A stretch of 64,000 bases of DNA from Brevibacillus laterosporus. Lineage in GTDB: Bacteria; Bacillota; Bacilli; Brevibacillales; Brevibacillaceae. The stretch covers positions 4,706,001 to 4,770,000 of the forward strand of contig CP033464.1 of the NCBI GenBank assembly GCA_007833815.1. The letters are read 5' to 3'. Positions within the stretch are counted from its first letter, which is position 1, and the number at the start of each line of letters is the position of its first letter. The translations under genes and the position numbers were made by a program. The notes under the pieces were generated by a model. The model made no database searches. It had not been told where the DNA came from and saw only the letters and a list, made by a program, of their open reading frames with translations. Below are positions 35,269 through 44,659 of this stretch, in pieces.

Positions 35269-36528
35269 TTACTGTAAAAAGAGTCGTTGTATATCATTCC
35301 AAGTCACAACCAGAATTAGCATCATCAATAAAGCAAAACCAACAAAGTGAACCATGCCTTCTTTGTTAGGATCAATCGGTTTACCACGTAGTGCTTCAAT
35401 CGCAATGAACACAAGACGTCCACCATCTAATGCTGGGATTGGAAGCAAGTTAAAAATACCAAGGTTAATACTCAAAAGCGCAGTCCAAGTAAAGAGCGCT
35501 GCAAGACCATTTTGAGCCATTTGACTGGTCATCGTAAAGATTCCCGCTGGTCCACTCAAATCTTTCACGCTCACATGACCCGTAAAGAGCTGTGCAAGAT
35601 TGGTGAAGATGGTTTTAGTCCAGAAGATGGTTTGATCATAGCCATGTTTCAGTGCTGTCCCAACCTCTTTCTTGACACCCGCACCCACCATGATTTTACC
35701 TTGTTCATTTACCTGTACGGGGACGACCATATCTTGCCCACCTCTATTAATCTTAACTTCTAGCTTTTTATTAGGGGACGAATTAATTACCCCCACAAAT
35801 TGGTTCCATTCATTTATCGGTGTACCATCAACACTAAGAATCCGATCTCCCTGTTTTAACCCCGCCTGATAAGCAGGTCCATCTGGAACAACTTGACCTA
35901 AAACTGCATCTTTAGTCGGAGCTCCAAAGAATAAGGCCCCCGCCACAAATACTGCAAACGCTAAGATGAAGTTAGCAGCAGGACCAGCAAAGATGGCCAA
36001 GAAACGTTGCCACAATGTTTTTCCTCTAAATTGGCGATTGAAAGGGGCGATCTGTACTTCCTTACCCTCAATCACCAGCATCGTCTTGGGGTCTACAGCG
36101 AATGTCTTCGCCTCTCCCTGCACATCTAGTGTCATCATCAAATCATGTTCAAGATCAAAACGTACTACATTACCAATAGTCGCATGATCTGGAATATCTT
36201 TTGGGGTAACATAAACGTGAGAAATCTGATTAGCTTTGTTAAACAAAACCCCAACTTCCATATGCGGTTGCAATACTTCCAACTCAGGATCTTCTCCAGC
36301 CATTCGTACCATACCGCCAATGGGTAACAAACGCAACGTATATTCTGTCTCGCCTTTTTTAAATCTATAGATTTTTGGTCCCATTCCTAGCGCAAATTCG
36401 CGGCATAAAATGCCTGCCCGTTTTGCTAACAAAAAATGGCCCATTTCATGGAAAAAGACCAACAATCCAAAAATAACCACGAAGGCGATCACTGATCCAA
36501 AACCAATTTGTACGGGAGGCATTTGCAT
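35269..36528 (-). CDS. rseP: site-2 intramembrane zinc metalloprotease RseP/RasP
   Basis: A 419-residue membrane protease that cuts anti-sigma factors and signal-peptide remnants within the membrane. The zinc motif HEMGH is in the first helix (about residue 25); a PDZ domain (PDGPAYQAGLKQGDRILSVD) lies in the middle, and NLLPIPALDGGRL is the second conserved motif. The region between the first helix and the PDZ domain is large and may carry an inserted beta domain. Start set at ATG 36528 after AAAGGTGG. Confidence 0.94.
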   Translation of the reverse strand: MQMPPVQIGFGSVIAFVVIFGLLVFFHEMGHFLLAKRAGILCREFALGMGPKIYRFKKGETEYTLRLLPIGGMVRMAGEDPELEVLQPHMEVGVLFNKANQISHVYVTPKDIPDHATIGNVVRFDLEHDLMMTLDVQGEAKTFAVDPKTMLVIEGKEVQIAPFNRQFRGKTLWQRFLAIFAGPAANFILAFAVFVAGALFFGAPTKDAVLGQVVPDGPAYQAGLKQGDRILSVDGTPINEWNQFVGVINSSPNKKLEVKINRGGQDMVVPVQVNEQGKIMVGAGVKKEVGTALKHGYDQTIFWTKTIFTNLAQLFTGHVSVKDLSGPAGIFTMTSQMAQNGLAALFTWTALLSINLGIFNLLPIPALDGGRLVFIAIEALRGKPIDPNKEGMVHFVGFALLMMLILVVTWNDIQRLFLQ

Positions 36529-36674
36529 AGATATAGCCACCTTTCCTTCTAATTCATGATTGAGAAGCACCCACCCGTTCTATCGAAACAGGACCACTAT
36601 TCTACTATATGTAGTTGTAGCGTCTAATCAGTACCTGTCTCCTGCAAAGCTTTTGCTTGGTTCTACTTCAAATC

Positions 36675-37826
36675 TTACTTGCCCCAGTTTAGGGCAGTGT
36701 TACGTGCCCATGCATCAGCTTCATCAATCTCCTCCAAGGAAGGATGTAAACTTGTTTGATGCTGTGCACATACCTGATGAACGACATCTTCAATTCCAAC
36801 AATTGTTAGTTCATCTTGTAAAAAACGCGAAACAGCGACTTCATTGGCTGCATTCAGTACTGCTGGCAGTGTGCCACCAATCTTACCGCAATCATACGCC
36901 AGTTTTAAGAGTGGATAGCGGGTGAAATCCATCTCTTTAAAATGTAGCGTTCCGCATTTGACTAGATCGAGAGTCTCGGTCGGCAAAGGCCAGCGATTTG
37001 GATAGGTAAGAGCGTACTGAATCGGAACCTTCATATCAGGTGTCCCCAATTGTGCTATCACGGCTTTATCTTTGTATTCTACCATAGAATGAATGATACT
37101 TTCATAGTGAAGAATTGTCTCTATCTGTTCATAAGGCATTCCGAACAACCAATGAGCTTCTATCACTTCAAAGCCTTTATTCATCATGGTGGCTGAATCA
37201 ATCGTTATTTTAGCCCCCATGCTCCAATTGGGATGGCGTAATGCATCTTCACGCGTTACATGAACCAACTCATCCCGAGATAGATTCCGGAGCGATCCCC
37301 CTGAAGCTGTAATGATTAGTTTAGAAACATCCTGTCGATTCTCCCCTTTTAGCGCCTGAAAAATAGCTGAATGCTCACTATCTACTGGAAGAATCGTCGC
37401 CTGATGTTTTTGGGCAGCCTCCATGACCACATGTCCTGCACTTACCAAGGTTTCTTTATTGGCAAGTCCAATTGTTTTCCCCCGTTCAATAGCAGCCAAA
37501 GTGGGTTTTACTCCTACACTCCCTACTACAGCTGACATAACAAACGATGCTTGTGGATGTGTAGCTACCTCAATAAGGCCATCTAATCCGTACGTAATCT
37601 CTGCTGAGAGAACTCCTGCAAGACGTTTTGACAACTCTTTAGCAAGCTCCTCTGTCCCTACGGAAATCAGTTCCGGTTTAGCATACAGAGCTTGCTCCAC
37701 CAATAAGTCAATGTTGTTACCGGCCGCCATTGCTACGATTTTAAATTGATCAGGGTGCTGTTTCACTACTTCCATGGTACTTGTCCCGATCGAACCGGTA
37801 GAACCTAACAGCGATATGTTTTTCAC
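36675..37826 (-). CDS. dxr: 1-deoxy-D-xylulose-5-phosphate reductoisomerase
   Basis: A 383-residue enzyme converting DXP to MEP, the second step of the non-mevalonate pathway. NADPH motif [16 protein letters not shown] at the N-terminus; [20 protein letters not shown] and SGGSLRN include metal- and substrate-binding residues; [14 protein letters not shown] follows. The GTG at 37826 is six bases after GAGGTG and gives the same length as in B. subtilis; the GTG at 37835 is part of that ribosome binding site. Confidence 0.95.
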   Translation of the reverse strand: MKNISLLGSTGSIGTSTMEVVKQHPDQFKIVAMAAGNNIDLLVEQALYAKPELISVGTEELAKELSKRLAGVLSAEITYGLDGLIEVATHPQASFVMSAVVGSVGVKPTLAAIERGKTIGLANKETLVSAGHVVMEAAQKHQATILPVDSEHSAIFQALKGENRQDVSKLIITASGGSLRNLSRDELVHVTREDALRHPNWSMGAKITIDSATMMNKGFEVIEAHWLFGMPYEQIETILHYESIIHSMVEYKDKAVIAQLGTPDMKVPIQYALTYPNRWPLPTETLDLVKCGTLHFKEMDFTRYPLLKLAYDCGKIGGTLPAVLNAANEVAVSRFLQDELTIVGIEDVVHQVCAQHQTSLHPSLEEIDEADAWARNTALNWGK

Positions 37827-37866
37827 CCATTTCACCTCAAACCCCTATTTATCTACAATCCTTAAC

Positions 37867-38714
37867 CTAAAACAAGCCAAACAGGTACAGCACCGGAAAC
37901 ACGATCAGCATACTATCGAATCGATCGAGGATGCCTCCGTGCCCCGGAAGGATATGTCCTGAGTCCTTTACTGCGAAATGACGCTTGTAAGCTGATTCTA
38001 CTAAATCTCCTAGTGGGCCGACAATACCGGTAATGGATGCAATTCCCAAAGCCTGACTCAACGGTAGCGCTCCTGGTACTTGCAAAGAGATCAAAATAGC
38101 ATCTACTGCTCCTACAATCAGAAGGGAAGCAAGGAACCCGCCAAGAGCTCCCTCGACTGTTTTATTTGGACTAATATCTGGCCAAAGCTTTCGTTTCCCC
38201 AATGCTTTGCCTGCAAAATAAGCTCCTGTATCTGTTGACCATACAGATAACAAGATGATAATAGTGAGCCAAAATCCAGCTAAACCCACACCCCCACGAG
38301 CAACGGCAACGTAATGGAAACCATATCCTATGTATAACGCTCCGAGTAGTACCAGAGCGGCATGTTCAATATGAAAACGATTTTTGCTAAGAACGGTATA
38401 AAATAGTAACAAAAATAACGGTAAAAGAAGAATTTGACTCCATTCTACTGTAATTGCACCAAAACCACTCACCTGAAAAAAACCGAGCACTGGAAATAAT
38501 AAAGCCGCCAGATCTGGTTGCCACGCACTTATTAAAATAATATAGCCTAGGATACCTGGAAAACTAAATGGCTTTATGCTGGCCATGCGTAAAAATTCAA
38601 AAAGGCCGATGAAGGCCATAAGTAATACAAGGGATGAGTACCAAACCCCTCCCAGATAAACCAGGGTCAGAAAGCCAACCCCCCGATTAATCCGGTAATT
38701 ATCCGTTCCTTCAC
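37867..38714 (-). CDS. cdsA: phosphatidate cytidylyltransferase, frame interrupted near the 5' end
   Basis: An integral membrane enzyme making CDP-diacylglycerol, the precursor of most phospholipids. Eight or so helices and the CDS signature GDLVESAYKRHFAVKDSGHI ... LDRFDS are intact. The expected start is GTG 38714 (AGGTGG five bases upstream), reading KERIITGLIGG, a typical CdsA N-terminus. This frame hits a stop 15 codons in, and the rest of the protein is in another frame. The switch falls at a G6 run (38679-38684); a seventh G would restore a 282-residue protein. As cdsA is essential, a base-calling error is likely, though slippage or an alternative start cannot be excluded. Confidence 0.9.
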
Positions 38715-38732
38715 TTGTTCCACCTCTCCAGC

Positions 38733-39503
38733 TCAAACTGCGCCATATCGACGAGCTCGACCTTGGTATTCAGCAATCGCCTGTAAGAAATGCTCTTTGG
38801 AAAAATCGGGCCAATATACATCCGTGAACCAAAATTCCGTATAAGCTAGTTGCCATAACATAAAATTGCTAATACGAATTTCTCCGCTCGTGCGAATCAA
38901 CAAATCAGGTTCGGGAATTCCTTGCGTATATAAATGTGAGGCAATCGTTTCCTCATCAATTTGTTCAGGTGTTAACTTGCCTTGTGCGACCAACTGAGCA
39001 ATCTCTTTTGTCGCTTTCAAAATTTCATCACGCCCACCATAATTAAGGGCAAAATTGAGTTGCAATCCTGTATTATTTTTTGTTTTTTCCTCGGCTTCTA
39101 GCAAAGCCTTTAGGGTATGGGAAGGTAATCCTTCACGTGAGCCTACCATACGAATTCGTACATTTCGTTCAACTAATTCTACCAATTCAGTCGACAAAAA
39201 CTCCTGTGGAAGTTTCATAAGAAAATCTACTTCGTCTTTAGGACGCTTCCAATTCTCTGTTGAAAAGGCATACATGGTTAATACACCTACACCAATTTCA
39301 TCAGCTGCTTTAACCACGTCTTTTACGGTTTTCATTCCCTGATGGTGTCCAGCAATACGCGGTAAATTACGTTTTTTAGCCCATCTGCCATTACCATCCA
39401 TAATAACTGCCACATGACGCGGAATGACTCCTGCCTGATCAAACGTATTGTTTTTTCGTTCTTCCTGCTTACCGCTAAACATTTTTCCTAACCGTTCTAA
39501 CAT
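38733..39503 (-). CDS. uppS: undecaprenyl diphosphate synthase
   Basis: A 256-residue cis-prenyltransferase that builds the C55 lipid carrier for cell-wall synthesis. VIMDGNGRWAKKRNLPRIAG holds the catalytic Asp and diphosphate-binding residues; YAFSTENWKRP and LLIRTSGEIRISNF are the other signatures. Start at ATG 39503 after GGGGG; a second ATG (39536), eleven codons upstream, also has a ribosome binding site but within a hairpin. cdsA follows after 18 bases. Confidence 0.95.
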   Translation of the reverse strand: MLERLGKMFSGKQEERKNNTFDQAGVIPRHVAVIMDGNGRWAKKRNLPRIAGHHQGMKTVKDVVKAADEIGVGVLTMYAFSTENWKRPKDEVDFLMKLPQEFLSTELVELVERNVRIRMVGSREGLPSHTLKALLEAEEKTKNNTGLQLNFALNYGGRDEILKATKEIAQLVAQGKLTPEQIDEETIASHLYTQGIPEPDLLIRTSGEIRISNFMLWQLAYTEFWFTDVYWPDFSKEHFLQAIAEYQGRARRYGAV

Positions 39504-39540
39504 ACAGGTTTCCCCCAAAAAGAGAGATATAGACATAGCT

Positions 39541-39560
39541 CCCCCTCATCATAGAGGGGG
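39541..39560 (-). promoter_or_regulatory. hairpin covering a ribosome binding site before uppS
   Basis: CCCCCTC and GAGGGGG form a perfect 7-bp stem. The GAGGGGG half is the Shine-Dalgarno of the upstream uppS ATG (39536). No T-run follows on the minus strand, so it is not a clear terminator. Confidence 0.45.
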
Positions 39561-39574
39561 AACAAATTCTCACA

Positions 39575-40132
39575 TTATACCTCGAGAATGTCCTTCTCTT
39601 TATCTTTTACGATTTTATCAACTTCCGCAATAAACTTATCGGTCGTTTTTTGAACCGTTTCTTGATGACCGCGGGATTCATCCTCAGAGATAGAAGCCGC
39701 TTTTTCCAACTTTTTAATGCCATCATTTGCATCACGACGTACGTTACGAATCGCTACTTTTGCATCTTCACCATTCTTGTTTGCCACTTTCACTAAATCG
39801 CGACGGCGCTCTTCTGTAAGTGCCGGTACTGAGATGCGAATGATCGAACCATCATTGGTTGGCGTAAGTCCAATATCGGATTGCATGATTGCTTTATCGA
39901 TATCTTTTAGTGACGTCTTATCCCAAGGTTGAATTTGTAGCGTACGCGGTTCTGGTGCTACTATGTTTGCCAATTGATTGATTGGTGTTGGCGTTCCATA
40001 GTAATCCACCACAATTTTATCTAACATAGCTGGTGTTGCACGACCTGCGCGCAACGTTGCTAGGTCCTTTTTTAATGTATGAATCGCCTTGCTCATGCGA
40101 TCTTCCATATCCTTTAAAATGTTTTGTGGCAT
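39575..40132 (-). CDS. frr: ribosome recycling factor
   Basis: A 185-residue three-helix-bundle protein that with EF-G splits post-termination ribosomes. [39 protein letters not shown] and [15 protein letters not shown] are textbook RRF sequences, and length matches. It starts right after pyrH with no gap, so the two are coupled. Confidence 0.97.
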   Translation of the reverse strand: MPQNILKDMEDRMSKAIHTLKKDLATLRAGRATPAMLDKIVVDYYGTPTPINQLANIVAPEPRTLQIQPWDKTSLKDIDKAIMQSDIGLTPTNDGSIIRISVPALTEERRRDLVKVANKNGEDAKVAIRNVRRDANDGIKKLEKAASISEDESRGHQETVQKTTDKFIAEVDKIVKDKEKDILEV

Positions 40133-40876
<744 letters not shown>

Positions 40877-40913
40877 TCATTTCGTATTGCTCATTTTCCT
40901 GTCTTTCTTTAAA

Positions 40914-40941
40914 AATAGGGAACACAGCGGTGTTCCCTATT
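40914..40941 (-). terminator. terminator after tsf
   Basis: AATAGGGAACAC and GTGTTCCCTATT form a 12-bp stem with AGCG loop; TTTTAAAG follows on the minus strand. Confidence 0.8.
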
Positions 40942-40947
40942 GTCATC

Positions 40948-41832
40948 TTATTGCTTATTCACTTGCGCCATTACTTCAGCAGCAAAATCTTCTTGTTTCT
41001 TTTCAATACCTTCTCCAACTTGGAAGCGAGCGAAGCCTTTGAAGCTAGCTCCTGCTTCTTTCAACAATTGGGAAACGCGTTTGTCTGGATCTTTAACGAA
41101 TGGTTGTTCAACCAAGCAATATTCTTCGAAGAATTTTGCCATGCGGCCTTCTACCATTTTGTCAACGATGTTAGCAGGTTTGCCTTCGGACAGCGCTTGG
41201 TTTTTCAATACTTCACGCTCGCGATCAATCACGTCTTGAGAAACTTCTTCTCTCACGCCGAAACGTGGGTTAGAAGCCGCTGCGTGCATCGCAAGGTCTT
41301 TTGCCAAAGCTTCATCGCTAGAATCGTTCAAAGCTACCAACGCACCGATTTTTCCACCCATGTGTAGGTATCCGCCGAAAACGCCGTTGTCAGCTTTTTC
41401 AAGGATTTCAAAACGACGGAAGCTGATGTTTTCACCAATTGTCGCGATTTTCGCGTTGATTGATGTACCCAAATCTTCTCCACCTTGGAAAGCTTGAGTC
41501 AATGCTTCTTCAACACTAGCTGGACGAGCGGTTACTACGTGCTCAGCGATATCTTTTACTAATTGTTGGAACTCAGGGTTTTTAGCAACGAAGTCTGTTT
41601 CACAGTTAACTTCTACCACTGTACCAATGTTTCCGTTTACTGCGAAACCAGTCAAACCTTCAGCAGCGATACGTCCGGACTTTTTCGCAGCTTTTGCGAT
41701 ACCTTTTTCACGAAGTAGGTCAATCGCTTTTTCGATATCACCATTTACTTCTTCTAGTGCGCGTTTGCAGTCCATCATACCTGCGCCTGTTCTTTCGCGC
41801 AATTCTTTAACTGTTTGTGCCGTAATTGCCAT
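40948..41832 (-). CDS. tsf: elongation factor Ts
   Basis: A 294-residue guanine-nucleotide exchange factor for EF-Tu. The N-terminal UBA-like part has [20 protein letters not shown], then the [15 protein letters not shown] signature (about residues 75-89) and the dimerisation domain. Ends normally. Follows rpsB as in most bacteria, with a terminator-like hairpin between. Confidence 0.97.
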   Translation of the reverse strand: MAITAQTVKELRERTGAGMMDCKRALEEVNGDIEKAIDLLREKGIAKAAKKSGRIAAEGLTGFAVNGNIGTVVEVNCETDFVAKNPEFQQLVKDIAEHVVTARPASVEEALTQAFQGGEDLGTSINAKIATIGENISFRRFEILEKADNGVFGGYLHMGGKIGALVALNDSSDEALAKDLAMHAAASNPRFGVREEVSQDVIDREREVLKNQALSEGKPANIVDKMVEGRMAKFFEEYCLVEQPFVKDPDKRVSQLLKEAGASFKGFARFQVGEGIEKKQEDFAAEVMAQVNKQ

Positions 41833-41933
41833 TGAATTACATCCTCCTTCAACTAATCCGCAAGCATCTTATTGCCTACGTATGTAATGTGTGAAACTCT
41901 TCGTCGGGAGATACAATTGTATTCGTAGAAAAA

Positions 41934-41967
41934 GGTGGACGGGGGTTCTGAAAACCCTCAGTCCACC
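41934..41967 (-). terminator. hairpin with T-run between rpsB and tsf
   Basis: GGTGGAC and GTCCACC, plus inner GGGTT/AACCC pairing, followed by TTTTTC on the minus strand. Since tsf depends on the rpsB promoter, this is probably a partial terminator that sets the S2/EF-Ts ratio. Confidence 0.65.
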
Positions 41968-41975
41968 CTCATTCA

Positions 41976-42680
41976 TTACGCCGTGGTTGTTTGCTCTCCG
42001 CCTTGGTTTCCTTCAGACAGAGCATCAGCCATCTTGCCAGTTAATAGTTTAACAGCACGGATAGCGTCATCGTTACCAGGAATCACATAGTCGATTTCAT
42101 CTGGATCGCAGTTAGTATCAACAATCGCTACGATTGGGATACCCAATTTACGAGCTTCTGCAACAGCGATACGCTCTTTGCGAGGGTCGATTACGAACAA
42201 TGCGTCAGGTAATTCTTTCATGTGCGCAATACCGCCCAAGAATTTCTCTAGGCGATCCATTTCTTTGTTCAATACGATAACTTCTTTTTTAGGAAGAACA
42301 TCGAAAGTACCATCTTCTTGCATACGTTTTAGTTGAGCAAGACGAGCAGTACGTTTTTGGATAGTTTCGAAGTTAGTCAATGTACCACCCAACCAACGTT
42401 GGTTGATGAAGTAGTGACCAGTGCGCTCAGCTTCATCTTTAACAGATTCTTGCGCTTGTTTCTTTGTTCCAACGAAAAGTACTTTACCTTCGTTAGCAGC
42501 AAGTTCGCGCATGAAGTTGTATGCCTCTTCTACCTTTTTCACCGTCTTTTGCAAGTCGATGATGTAAATTCCGTTACGTTCAGTGAAGATATAGCGATCC
42601 ATTTTTGGGTTCCAACGACGAGTTTGGTGACCGAAGTGAACACCAGCCTCAAGAAGTTGTTTCATAGAGATTACCGCCAT
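41976..42680 (-). CDS. rpsB: 30S ribosomal protein S2
   Basis: A 234-residue S2 protein: [20 protein letters not shown], the [20 protein letters not shown] segment, [10 protein letters not shown] and [20 protein letters not shown]. Binds the 30S head-body junction. Ribosome binding site GGAGGTGTG. It begins the rpsB-tsf unit after the motility operon, with its own promoter. Confidence 0.97.
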   Translation of the reverse strand: MAVISMKQLLEAGVHFGHQTRRWNPKMDRYIFTERNGIYIIDLQKTVKKVEEAYNFMRELAANEGKVLFVGTKKQAQESVKDEAERTGHYFINQRWLGGTLTNFETIQKRTARLAQLKRMQEDGTFDVLPKKEVIVLNKEMDRLEKFLGGIAHMKELPDALFVIDPRKERIAVAEARKLGIPIVAIVDTNCDPDEIDYVIPGNDDAIRAVKLLTGKMADALSEGNQGGEQTTTA

Positions 42681-42805
42681 ATTTCACACCTCCTCTGATT
42701 TGGTTTTTTGTGTCAACCTCCGCGGACCGCATCTTTCAAGCAAAACTACCAAATGGTAGCACCGTTGCCGAAATTAGCCTGCGTGTGTATTTAACACCGA
42801 AGAAA

Positions 42806-42834
42806 ACTATATCATATCAAAATAACAAATGCAA
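42806..42834 (-). promoter_or_regulatory. promoter of rpsB
   Basis: TTGCAT, 17 bases, TATAGT on the minus strand; start expected near 42799. The leader of about 120 bases contains a GCTACCATTTGGTAG hairpin and may be a site for S2 feedback, which is only an inference. Confidence 0.7.
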
Positions 42835-42976
42835 TAAAGAGTGTTAGAAAAGTTGCTTCATTCTACTGTTATTTTCACCTATCTCTATCCATATTATCCA
42901 AAAATTTACCGTCATTTTTTCCAATACTGCTGGTTTAATGCCAAATTACCGTGGCATCCTTGCCGTCATCTGGTGT

Positions 42977-43687
42977 TTATTTATGATCAGATATTGAATC
43001 GGATACAGGTGCTTTAGGTGGCTCAGGAGAAGTCGGAGGAACTGGTGGCGTTATATCTGGGGTATCCTTCTCCTCTACTTCCTGCTTATTATTTGTAGAC
43101 TGCTCAATCGGCTTCTCCTGCTTTTTCACAGACTCTTTTACATCTGTAGAAGATGGAGATGTCACAGAAGTATCCTGAGACTTGGGAACAGGATTCTGAG
43201 TAGGCGTAGTTTGCTGTTGCGTTTTAGATGACGAATCTTTAGGAGGAATAGATTTCTCGGCAGATTGTTCCGTCTTCTTTTTGTCTTGGCTTGATAAATC
43301 ATTCGTTTTTTGTTTATCTGTCGTCGAACTAGACGACTCTGAAGCTTTATTGGCCTTTTCAGAAGCTGACTTCTTATTTTCATTATTTGTTGTTGAAACA
43401 GTAGCAGGAGATTTCTCTGGTTGCTTCTGCTCAGTAGACGAAGAGGAGGCTGGTTGCCCAATCTGTGTTACTTTACTTGTATCCAGTGGTGCTTGTGGCG
43501 TCTCTTTAGGAGATACCTGTACTTGCATGTTTTGAAATTCTTCCTTGGATAAAACAACCCAACCTTGAGTAGTAGCGATCTTCTTTATTTCATCCATGCT
43601 AATCGCCTTCTGTCCAAAGGTCAAAAGAAATAAAGCAGAGAACACGACTCCTAATCCAAACCCCATCCACCCGATTCTCGTTCTCAT
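42977..43687 (-). CDS. membrane-anchored low-complexity protein, unknown
   Basis: A 236-residue protein from ATG 43687. Residues 5-24 form one hydrophobic helix. SMDEIKKIATTQGWVVLSKE (about 30-49) is a small conserved-looking domain, recalling the C-terminal piece of some MltG-like or sporulation proteins. About residues 60-236 are Ser/Thr/Gln/Lys/Pro-rich and probably unfolded. It is the last gene after the sigD region and before rpsB; its start abuts the SwrB-like gene. I do not recognise a function; an extracytoplasmic spacer or cell-wall-interacting tail is possible. Confidence 0.6.
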   Translation of the reverse strand: MRTRIGWMGFGLGVVFSALFLLTFGQKAISMDEIKKIATTQGWVVLSKEEFQNMQVQVSPKETPQAPLDTSKVTQIGQPASSSSTEQKQPEKSPATVSTTNNENKKSASEKANKASESSSSTTDKQKTNDLSSQDKKKTEQSAEKSIPPKDSSSKTQQQTTPTQNPVPKSQDTSVTSPSSTDVKESVKKQEKPIEQSTNNKQEVEEKDTPDITPPVPPTSPEPPKAPVSDSISDHK

Positions 43688-43688
43688 G

Positions 43689-44288
43689 TCAGGCCTCTCT
43701 TTCAATCGGCTCGGCAAGCGTTAAAATTAATTCAATCTCCCCATGACCTGCTCCAAGCTTTTTTGCAATCTCAGGAGTAGTGAGCCCTTGCTGTACTAAT
43801 TCAAAAACCCGCTGGTACCGATCTTTTAATGCCAACACGTCTTGAGAAATCTCTGGCAGTTGATTTGCACTATTTTGGTTCAACGTCTGGGATTGCTCCA
43901 CGCTCTTTTTTAATATAAGATGAGATTTTTGCAACTCAAGCAGTTGCTGACTTAGTTTATCTATCTCTTGCTGCATATTATGGTTATTTTGTTCATGTAG
44001 TTGATTAGAAGCTGATAGTTCCTGCTGATTTATTCCTAATTGTTCAATTGTTGCATACAACTTGTCAGCCAGTTCTTCATTTTCCCTTTTTACTTGTTGG
44101 ACAAAGCGTTTTAGTGTCGTTTCCATGCTAGTGCGATCTAGATTGCTGGGCTCTAAGTGCCCCACAGAAGATACTGCATCAGAACCTATAATCTCTTGAT
44201 GTTTTCTTTTAGACAACCAAAAGGAGAGGCCTGAAAGCATTATAGCGATAAGGCCAATCCCTAGTAACACATATAACAATAGAGTCAT
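43689..44288 (-). CDS. SwrB-like coiled-coil membrane protein (DUF6115-like)
   Basis: A 199-residue protein with an N-terminal helix (LLLYVLLGIGLIAIMLSGLS), a long coiled coil (about 55-150) and a C-terminal helix-turn-helix-like motif GLTTPEIAKKLGAGHGEIEL. B. subtilis SwrB, at the same place after sigD, has the same layout and promotes assembly of the flagellar type III export apparatus. Sequence similarity outside the C-terminal motif is weak, so homology is inferred from layout and position. The gene follows the small unknown gene by 23 bases. Confidence 0.6.
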   Translation of the reverse strand: MTLLLYVLLGIGLIAIMLSGLSFWLSKRKHQEIIGSDAVSSVGHLEPSNLDRTSMETTLKRFVQQVKRENEELADKLYATIEQLGINQQELSASNQLHEQNNHNMQQEIDKLSQQLLELQKSHLILKKSVEQSQTLNQNSANQLPEISQDVLALKDRYQRVFELVQQGLTTPEIAKKLGAGHGEIELILTLAEPIEREA

Positions 44289-44311
44289 TTGTTTTCACCT
44301 AGTTTGAATAG

Positions 44312-44641
44312 TTACAAAGAGATATCAATATGATGACCACGGATTGGATCAATCGATGGATGATCGTGCGCCTTCAATGCCCCTCCTGCAGATCCATCCT
44401 TCGTTTGCCCTTGTTCTCCTCCACGTTTCTTTGCAGACTCTTCTTGATTATTTTTTACTTGCTGATGTTCTGACTTGTGCACATTCTCCGTTTTATTCCG
44501 TTTGGCTTCGTTTAGCCTCTTCTGTTCTTCCTTAATTTGCTGTTGTTCGGCTGCAGCCCGCTGTTGCAGTTGTTCTTGCCATCTGCCTATCTCTTGTGTC
44601 CGAGGAATAGCATGTTGCAATTCGAGCGCTTTAAAACTCAT
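44312..44641 (-). CDS. conserved hypothetical protein in the sigD region
   Basis: A 109-residue hydrophilic protein. The first 35 residues (FKALELQHAIPRTQEIGRWQ) look conserved and helical; about residues 35-75 are Gln/Glu/Lys-rich and the end contains HDHPSIDPIRGHHIDISL. No membrane segment. ATG 44641 is about nine bases after GGAGA. I recall similar PRTQE-type small proteins in motility clusters of Paenibacillaceae and Clostridia but know no function. Confidence 0.6.
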   Translation of the reverse strand: MSFKALELQHAIPRTQEIGRWQEQLQQRAAAEQQQIKEEQKRLNEAKRNKTENVHKSEHQQVKNNQEESAKKRGGEQGQTKDGSAGGALKAHDHPSIDPIRGHHIDISL

Positions 44642-44659
44642 CAGCATCTCTCTCCTTTT

